A stretch of 19,284 bases of DNA, taken from assembly GCA_017407305.1 (NCBI GenBank), contig JAFQWS010000007.1, forward strand, positions 1 to 19,284, written 5' to 3'. Each line of letters starts with the position of its first letter. Within the stretch, counting starts at the first letter, position 1. Below are positions 13,727 to 19,284 of this stretch, piece after piece. A program made the position numbers and the translations under genes. Below the pieces are notes generated by a model. That model saw nothing but the letters and a program-made list of their open reading frames with translations, was not told the DNA's origin and did no database searches. Source of the DNA: Clostridia bacterium. GTDB lineage: Bacteria > Bacillota > Clostridia > Christensenellales > CAG-314.

Positions 13727-15096
13727 TAAACACTCAAAAGACAAAAACACCCATGCCCCATCAAGATGCAAAACTTCGCATCAACAATTTCGACGAAGTG
13801 GCTCTTGGTTACACCGTGCAACAAGCTCAAAATGAAGCCTTGCGTTGTTTGTCGTGCAAAAATTCTCCTTGCACCACCGGTTGCCCTGTCAACGTAGATA
13901 TCAAAAAGTTTATTTCCCAAATTGTTGAGGGTGATTTTGAAAGTGCATATCAAACAATTGCCAAAACAAATTGCCTTCCTGCCGTCTGTGGTCGCGTATG
14001 CCCCCAAGAAATACAATGCGAAAGCAAATGTGTATGCGGAATAAAAGGCCAACCTGTGGCAATTGGCAGGCTGGAACGCTTTGTTGCCGATTGGCACGCA
14101 CAACGTCAAACAACTCAAACGTCAACTTGCACAAAACAAAAGATTGCCGTTGTCGGCTCTGGCCCGTCTGGACTTGCTTGCGCAGGGGATTTGGCAAGAT
14201 TGGGTTATCAAGTGACCGTTTTTGAAGCACTGCACGTCTTGGGTGGCGTGTTGGCTTATGGAATTCCTCAATTTAGATTGCCAAAAGAAATTGTTGAAAA
14301 CGAAGTGGAAAATTTGAAAAAATTGGGTGTTGAATTCCAAACAAACGTTGTAATTGGCAAACTTTTTGACGTTGACGAACTTAAAAATCAAGGATATTCG
14401 GCAATTTACCTTGCAACAGGTGCAGGTTTGCCAAAATTTATGAACATCCCTGGCGAAGGACTTTCGGGAGTATATTCTGCAAACGAATATCTTACGAGAA
14501 TAAACTTGATGAAAGCCTATTTGGAAAATTCCACCACACCCATATTGAAAGGTAAAAAAGTTTGTGTCGTGGGTGGCGGAAACGTAGCAATGGATGCTGC
14601 ACGTTCGGCATTGCGTATGGGCAGTGAAGTTCACGTCGTCTATCGTCGTGGCGAACAAGAATTGCCCGCGCGAAAGGAAGAAATTGAACACGGAAAGGAA
14701 GAAGGTCTTATTTTTGACTTTTTAACCAATCCAGTGAAAATTTTGGGCAAAGACGGATTTGTCGTGGGCATGGAATGTGTCAAAATGCAACTTGGTCAAC
14801 CCGACGCATCAGGCAGACGTCGACCTGAAGAAATACCTCAAAGCAACTTTGTTATAGACTGCGATTTGGTAATAATGGCATTGGGAACAAGTCCCAATCC
14901 CTTGTTGAAAAACTCCACTCCCAATTTGCAAACTGACAAATGGGGATGCATAGTGGTTGACCAAAACGGACAAACGAGCATGGAAAACGTCTATGCAGGT
15001 GGCGATGCAACGACAGGTTCGGCAACGGTAATTTTGGCAATGTCGCAAGGTAAACTAGTAGCAAAATCAATAGACGAAAAACTGAAAAATCAATAA
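13723..15096 (+). CDS. nfnB: NfnB, large subunit of NADH-dependent ferredoxin:NADP+ oxidoreductase (GltD-like)
   Basis: The large bifurcating-flavin subunit is related to the small subunit of glutamate synthase. The ATG at 13723 (457 aa) overlaps the nfnA stop as ATGA; a TTG six codons upstream is rejected. The N-terminal double [4Fe-4S] region has C42, C45, C50, C54 and then C84, C89, C93, C99, C103. The first dinucleotide fold is VVGSGPSGLACAGDLARLG at 143-161, with GGVLAYGIPQFRLP at 174-187. The second fold is VVGGGNVAMDAARSALRMG at 282-300, followed by VVYRRG for NADP(H). The C-terminal FAD site is YAGGDATTGSATVILAMSQG. No large glutamate synthase subunit is nearby, which supports Nfn over GltD. 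A strong terminator follows directly. Confidence 0.93.
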   Translation: MINTQKTKTPMPHQDAKLRINNFDEVALGYTVQQAQNEALRCLSCKNSPCTTGCPVNVDIKKFISQIVEGDFESAYQTIAKTNCLPAVCGRVCPQEIQCESKCVCGIKGQPVAIGRLERFVADWHAQRQTTQTSTCTKQKIAVVGSGPSGLACAGDLARLGYQVTVFEALHVLGGVLAYGIPQFRLPKEIVENEVENLKKLGVEFQTNVVIGKLFDVDELKNQGYSAIYLATGAGLPKFMNIPGEGLSGVYSANEYLTRINLMKAYLENSTTPILKGKKVCVVGGGNVAMDAARSALRMGSEVHVVYRRGEQELPARKEEIEHGKEEGLIFDFLTNPVKILGKDGFVVGMECVKMQLGQPDASGRRRPEEIPQSNFVIDCDLVIMALGTSPNPLLKNSTPNLQTDKWGCIVVDQNGQTSMENVYAGGDATTGSATVILAMSQGKLVAKSIDEKLKNQ

Positions 15097-15125
15097 AAAA
15101 CTCGGCATAAAGCCGAGTTTTTTTT
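15095..15125. terminator. Bidirectional terminator between nfnB and the M28 peptidase
   Basis: CTCGGC (15101-15106), loop ATAAA and GCCGAG (15112-15117) form a GC-rich stem, extended by the A-run before it and the T-run after it to about 12 bp. The plus side ends in eight Ts and the minus side in six Ts, so it serves both the nfnB operon and the convergent peptidase. It begins at the nfnB stop codon. Confidence 0.93.
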
Positions 15126-15146
15126 GTGCCAAAAATGGCAAAAAAT

Positions 15147-16070
15147 TCAGTTTTGAAGTGTTTTTATGTAATTTGACAATTTTTCGCACAAAAATTTGAT
15201 GTTGTCAAAACTTGCAATTGTGTCAAATTTCGTATGAATTCTGGGTGTGTAAAAACGCAAAATTTTGTGTTTTTTACAAGCAACAACAGCTACACCACAA
15301 TCAAAGTTTTTGTGGTCCGAATTGGCAACACTGCCTTTCGCGGGAAAGAAGTGAACGTCAAAATTTTCACTTTTTTGCACCATTTTGGGCAAATTTTCGA
15401 ACAATTTGTGATTTTCGGCATCATTTTTTGCCAAAAACAAAAATTGATTTCCATAGCCAACGCAGTCAAGATTGAAAACCAAAACGTTCTTTTTGACTTC
15501 TTTGTGAAGTTTGGAAAATGCCTCCGAACCAAGCAAGCCTTTTTCCTCGTTGTCAAACAAAACGTAAGCCACACGGTCACTTTTGACGTTTTGTTCAACT
15601 AACGACAAAATCGTTGCCACACCCGAGGTGTTGTCGTTGGCGTTATGCTTGTTTGTGAATACTCGCGTCACAAAAATAATCATTGCAAAATAGATGATTA
15701 GATAAATAAAAATCGTCCATTCAGTGCCAAGCGTAAACAACGCATCCAAACCAAATGCAATGCCCAATGAAACAAGTGCCATCACAAAGGGAAAAAAGAA
15801 ATTGTACACGTAGAAAATAAAGGGACTTCTTGGCAACATCAAATTGGGATATAGCGAACGTGCCGGTGTGTCATAATGGGCTGTGAACACCACTTCGGCG
15901 CTCTCCACGTCACCGATAATCACGTTGTTGTTCTTTTTGATAGTTTCCACCTTTGCCTCGTGGCCGTTTTGCGTTGCCACCTCTATTGCATAGTTGCGAA
16001 AATCTTGTTTTTGTTTCTCGCTTCTTCTAATTGGAAAACGAGAAATTAATTCAGTCAAATAGTCTTTCAT
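15147..16070 (-). CDS. M28-family zinc metallopeptidase with internal membrane hairpin
   Basis: The predicted di-zinc aminopeptidase-like protein has 307 aa from the ATG at 16070. A longer GTG reading would start inside a stem-loop. AGGA lies only two bases before the ATG, so the ribosome site is poor. Metal-ligand motifs appear in M28 order: TAHYDTPA (H65, D67), NDNTSG (D146), DNEEKGLLGS (E175, E176), NLDCVGYG (D202) and RIHTKFDT (H279). Between the first and second ligands is a hydrophobic stretch, about 84-136, with two membrane helices. This probably anchors the catalytic domain to the membrane, though the side it faces is not certain. Substrate unknown. It follows the ABC transporter gene by 68 bases and may share its transcript. 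Confidence 0.83.
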   Translation of the reverse strand: MKDYLTELISRFPIRRSEKQKQDFRNYAIEVATQNGHEAKVETIKKNNNVIIGDVESAEVVFTAHYDTPARSLYPNLMLPRSPFIFYVYNFFFPFVMALVSLGIAFGLDALFTLGTEWTIFIYLIIYFAMIIFVTRVFTNKHNANDNTSGVATILSLVEQNVKSDRVAYVLFDNEEKGLLGSEAFSKLHKEVKKNVLVFNLDCVGYGNQFLFLAKNDAENHKLFENLPKMVQKSENFDVHFFPAKGSVANSDHKNFDCGVAVVACKKHKILRFYTPRIHTKFDTIASFDNIKFLCEKLSNYIKTLQN

Positions 16071-16089
16071 AGTCCTAAAAAGTTTTTGC

Positions 16090-16111
16090 CCCACCTTGAT
16101 TGCAAGGTGGG
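16090..16111. other. Strong stem-loop between the ABC transporter and peptidase genes
   Basis: CCCACCTTG (16090-16098), loop ATTG and CAAGGTGGG (16103-16111) form a perfect 9-bp GC-rich stem. On the plus side a T-run begins five bases later; on the minus side the following bases are GCAAAAACTTTTT. It therefore does not look like a textbook terminator for the minus-strand genes. It could reduce transcription into the peptidase gene, mark an mRNA end or shape the peptidase leader. Confidence 0.6.
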
Positions 16112-16138
16112 ACGTATTTTTTTGTTATCTTAATTTTA

Positions 16139-19100
16139 CTACAATGCTCTAATTGAGTCAACGGGTTTCTTCTTTGCGGAGTGGTACACTGGCAAAATTG
16201 TAGAAACAAATGCAGTAACAAGAGCAATTGTGACCAAAACCAAGAAAGAAAGTAGGCCAAACACAAAGATAGAAACGCCAATCAAAGCAGTCGTTTCCAT
16301 GTTGACAAGGTGACAAACGATCAAACTGCCAATTGTAGACAACAATACGCAAATGCCGGTAATAACAATGGATTCGGCAAAGAAAATCTTGAACACGTCA
16401 ATGCTTCTTGCACCAACTGCACGCAAAATGCCAATTTCCTTCTTTTTGTAAGAAATGGAAATGGAAATGAAATTGGACAATAACAATGCTGAAAACAACG
16501 CAATGACAAGACCTGCATAAAGGAATATTTCTTCAAGGTTTTCAATCATCATATCAACCATTTCAAAATTGCTTACCAAAGCATTGTTCATACGAATTCC
16601 TTCGTCGTTTTCGTCAAAGTTGAGTCTATTGAGATAGATATCAACAAAGGTGTCGGTTGATTGTTCGCTGTGGTCATAAGCCAAAAAGACGGTATCTATA
16701 TATGCGCTGTCCGTTGGTACGTAATTGGTTGTAACCTCGGAATAGTATTCAAAGGAGTCCTTTTGAATTTCCCAAACTCTGTTTGCTTCTGCATCGCTGA
16801 GCAATATTTCTCCGTTGTTGTAGACGTTGTCAAAGCCAAAAAAGCCAACAACTTGGTATTGCAATTCTGCACCAAGTGTGTTTTCCCAGTCATAATCAAG
16901 GATTTTTGCATTTAAATCAAAGGAAAAATCTATTTCTTGGCAAAAATCAAACACTTCGTCGATATATTGTTCACGTTGGTCAAGGGTCAAGGAAACCATT
17001 TGACTTAACGAATCGTCCCAATAGTAGTGAGAAAGCAAACTTTCGCAAAATCTTTCAATTCGGCTGACTTCTTGCAATTGATTGTGGACAACAAGGACGT
17101 CACCAAAGGCAACTTGCCACTCTAAATACAAGTCGTAAAATTGTTCGCCTGGTTGAGGAATTGTTTCTTGACGTTCGCCATACAAGGAATTTTCCATCCA
17201 AAATTCAACCAAATCGTCTCCGTCAAGGACAGGATGTGCATCAAGTTGCTCTATAAAATAGTTCAAATCAATATCATTGATGGCGTGATCGTATTGTTGT
17301 TGCAAGGACGTTTGCATCAAATGCAATCGCGCAACTAGATAATTCAAATAAAGGTCCTTGTGGACAAGAATTTGATTGTCGCCCAAACTTGTCACACCAT
17401 TGGCATAGTAAATTGTTTCTTCAGAATTGGAAACACCTGCATACACTGCGTTTCCAATCCAATATTCTGGATAACTCAAATTGCCATATTCATCAACGTT
17501 GGAATTAACGGTCAAATATCTATTTTGAAAAGGCAAATAGGACATTGAATATCCCGTGGTAACAAATTCTTTTACGGCATTTTCCGTCAAAAAGGCAATG
17601 CTATGCAAAGAGTTGTACAATTCACTTTGCAATTCGTAAACAAGCAAAAAGTTGTCCGTTTGGTCTTTCAACACGTCAAAACGTTGAGGAATAGGCGAAC
17701 AATTGATTATGCCAACAATTTCGACAACGTAACCATAGCCAAGTTGAAAACGTTTTCCAATAAGATCTTGGTGAGAGTCAGCTTGGATTGCAACGTTGTT
17801 GGCGTCAATCAAATTGCAATTGAGCATTACGTCGGCAATATAGGAAGAAATGCAAATTTCATTGTCCGTTTGAGGATATCGTCCCACTATTTCTTCTCGC
17901 AAAGGATGATTTTCCGCCAAATAGGCAACGTGCCTAAATGAGTTGAGATAATAGTTGGACGTTTCTTCAACAGCAAAGTTAATTGATGATTCAACCGTAC
18001 CAAAGGTATACGCGCCATATTGATTGGCAAGATTTTCAACGTCTTCTTTGGAGAACTTCGCATAAGAAGAGAAAGTATACACATCTTGAATTTCACCATT
18101 TTCATACGAAGTATTGTAAAGTTGGTATCGTTTTTCAATTGTGATGAAATCATAGTTGGAATCTTTGAGCGTTTGCCTAAACGTTGCAGTTTGATTGTAA
18201 AAAGTCAAAGTTGACAACATACCAAACATAACAAAGGCAATCGTACAAAGAAAAATGGTAAAAATCAATCTGAGAGGCTTTGTTTTAAGACCGGATGCAC
18301 CAATTTTAAATGCGTGACGCAAAGGTAATTTGGAACGAATAAAACGGCTCTCCTCGGCAGTATATTGTTTTTGGGGCAAATCTTTTTCTTTGGTGTCGTT
18401 GAAAACTTCCCTTTGCCCACTGTCGTTTATGCGATTGGCGTCTTTAAAAGACTTCACGTCTTTTTCGCCCGTGGCAATCAAAATGTCCGACTTTGCATCT
18501 TTTAAGAAAGTTTTGATTTTTTCGAAGTCTTTATCGTCCAAGTCGGAACCTTGCTTGATGCAAAGAGTTTCGCCAATGGTAGAAATATTTTTAGTAATTT
18601 GCTTTTGACTTTCGTGCCATTTGGAAACGTCTGAAATTATTTTGCCGTCTTTCAATTCAATAATTCTATCGCCATAAAATTCGGCAAATTCTCTATCGTG
18701 AGAAACAACGATGACAAGTTTGTCTTTGGAGAGTTTTTTCAAAGTGTCCAAAACTTGTTTACCTGTTACCGAGTCCAAAGCACCGGTGGGTTCGTCAGCC
18801 ATAATTATTTTCGGCGACTTTATAAGCGCACGAGCAATTGCAATACGTTGCTTTTGACCACCCGAAAGGGTATTGGGTTTGCGTTTTGCATAGCCCAACA
18901 AATCCACCTCTTCCAACAGCTTGTTTATTTCATCTTTATCTTTTGCCTTTCCTTGCAATTCAAGAGCAAGAGCAATGTTGTCTTCAACCGAAAATTCGTT
19001 GAGAATATTGTATTCTTGGAAAATGAAACCAATAAAAGTGTTGCGATAACTGTCAAAATCGCTTTGAGTAAAATCTTTGCTTGAGCGACCTTTTACAATA

Positions 19101-19284
19101 ATTTCGCCACTTGTAGGGTCGTCCAAACCACCGCAAACGTTTAACAAAGTGGATTTGCCACTTCCGCTTTTACCCAAAAGAAAGACCATTCCCCGATCGG
19201 GAAAGGACAGGCTGACACCGTTCAGTGCCGTCACGGGGACCCCCTTTTTCGGGCGATAAGTCTTAATAAGATTTTTAATTTCAA
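16139..19284 (-). CDS. MacB-type ABC transporter, fused ATPase and permease (5' end outside window)
   Basis: The frame is open to the window edge; codons before the GTG at 19234 still read as ABC sequence (EIKNLIKTYRPKKGVPV), so the true start lies a codon or two beyond. Counting from that GTG, the ATPase has Walker A GKSGSGKST at 21-29, Q-loop FQEYN at 72-76, signature LSGGQKQR at 123-130, Walker B IIMADEP at 143-149 and SHD at 178-180. A charged linker spans about 205-310, followed by one membrane helix at about 322-346, then an outer domain of about 555 residues rich in Tyr, Asp, Glu and Asn. Three helices follow at about 904-926, 949-972 and 983-1013, with the FtsX motif KKKEIGILRAVGAR. 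This is MacB topology: probably a mechanotransmission-type or peptide/lipid export ABC protein. Substrate unknown; no outer partner is visible. Confidence 0.9.
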   Translation of the reverse strand, partial: EIKNLIKTYRPKKGVPVTALNGVSLSFPDRGMVFLLGKSGSGKSTLLNVCGGLDDPTSGEIIVKGRSSKDFTQSDFDSYRNTFIGFIFQEYNILNEFSVEDNIALALELQGKAKDKDEINKLLEEVDLLGYAKRKPNTLSGGQKQRIAIARALIKSPKIIMADEPTGALDSVTGKQVLDTLKKLSKDKLVIVVSHDREFAEFYGDRIIELKDGKIISDVSKWHESQKQITKNISTIGETLCIKQGSDLDDKDFEKIKTFLKDAKSDILIATGEKDVKSFKDANRINDSGQREVFNDTKEKDLPQKQYTAEESRFIRSKLPLRHAFKIGASGLKTKPLRLIFTIFLCTIAFVMFGMLSTLTFYNQTATFRQTLKDSNYDFITIEKRYQLYNTSYENGEIQDVYTFSSYAKFSKEDVENLANQYGAYTFGTVESSINFAVEETSNYYLNSFRHVAYLAENHPLREEIVGRYPQTDNEICISSYIADVMLNCNLIDANNVAIQADSHQDLIGKRFQLGYGYVVEIVGIINCSPIPQRFDVLKDQTDNFLLVYELQSELYNSLHSIAFLTENAVKEFVTTGYSMSYLPFQNRYLTVNSNVDEYGNLSYPEYWIGNAVYAGVSNSEETIYYANGVTSLGDNQILVHKDLYLNYLVARLHLMQTSLQQQYDHAINDIDLNYFIEQLDAHPVLDGDDLVEFWMENSLYGERQETIPQPGEQFYDLYLEWQVAFGDVLVVHNQLQEVSRIERFCESLLSHYYWDDSLSQMVSLTLDQREQYIDEVFDFCQEIDFSFDLNAKILDYDWENTLGAELQYQVVGFFGFDNVYNNGEILLSDAEANRVWEIQKDSFEYYSEVTTNYVPTDSAYIDTVFLAYDHSEQSTDTFVDIYLNRLNFDENDEGIRMNNALVSNFEMVDMMIENLEEIFLYAGLVIALFSALLLSNFISISISYKKKEIGILRAVGARSIDVFKIFFAESIVITGICVLLSTIGSLIVCHLVNMETTALIGVSIFVFGLLSFLVLVTIALVTAFVSTILPVYHSAKKKPVDSIRAL

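Noticed and set aside
16071..16094. GTG start for the M28 peptidase
   Set aside because: The GTG lies within the 9-bp stem-loop, has no ribosome site, and the extra eight residues are not family-like.
1..19284. CRISPR arrays, tRNA/rRNA genes, complete insertion sequences, riboswitches, replication origin
   Set aside because: No regularly spaced direct repeats, no cloverleaf-like or rRNA-like stretches and no complete transposase were seen. The intergenic regions are too short for most riboswitches and none matches one I know.

Overview
The window looks like low-GC chromosomal DNA from an anaerobic, fermentative member of the Bacillota (Clostridia-like). The evidence is the linked set rnc-smc-ftsY, plsX, rpmF, pta-ackA, tmcAL (ylbM), ylbJ, coaD and rsmD, together with an electron-bifurcating NfnAB pair and a YlbJ/SpoVV-type sporulation membrane protein. 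I cannot place it below class level from sequence alone. Coding is dense and no gene-free stretch reaches 300 bases. I see no rRNA, tRNA, CRISPR array or complete mobile element.

Layout. 1-101 (+): the tail of a broken large serine recombinase, running in from outside the window. 98-5889 (-): plsX, rnc, smc and ftsY as one tight operon with a strong SigA-type promoter at 5925-5953; ftsY is cut off in the middle of its GTPase domain where it meets the recombinase fragment. 6024-6209 (-): rpmF with its own promoter and terminator. 7488-6289 and 8501-7503 (-): pta-ackA, the acetyl-CoA to acetate/ATP pathway. 8610-9671 (+): tmcAL, which uses acetate to modify tRNA, divergent from pta with face-to-face promoters. 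9854-10756 (+): ylbJ. 11766-10746 (-): rsmD-coaD, with a promoter that predicts a leaderless rsmD message. 11870-15096 (+): a four-gene, translationally coupled unit made of an unrecognised 150-aa membrane protein, rdgB, nfnA and nfnB, closed by a bidirectional terminator. 16070-15147 (-): an M28-type membrane metallopeptidase. 16139 to the window end (-): a MacB-type ABC ATPase-permease with an unusually large outer domain; its start codon lies just outside the window.

Read leftwards, rsmD, coaD, ylbJ, tmcAL, pta-ackA, rpmF, plsX, rnc, smc, ftsY follows the order familiar from Firmicutes. The differences are that ylbJ and tmcAL are inverted and that yceD (between ackA and rpmF) and acpP (between plsX and rnc) are missing. 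Functionally this is a growth block: ribosome protein and rRNA/tRNA modification, chromosome organisation, protein targeting, lipid and CoA synthesis, and fermentative energy and redox metabolism. I found no convincing undescribed multi-gene system. The most notable features are the double gene break near base 98, the overlapping pta/tmcAL promoters, the candidate leaderless genes, active-site variants in RNase III and CoaD, and the two envelope proteins at the right end.
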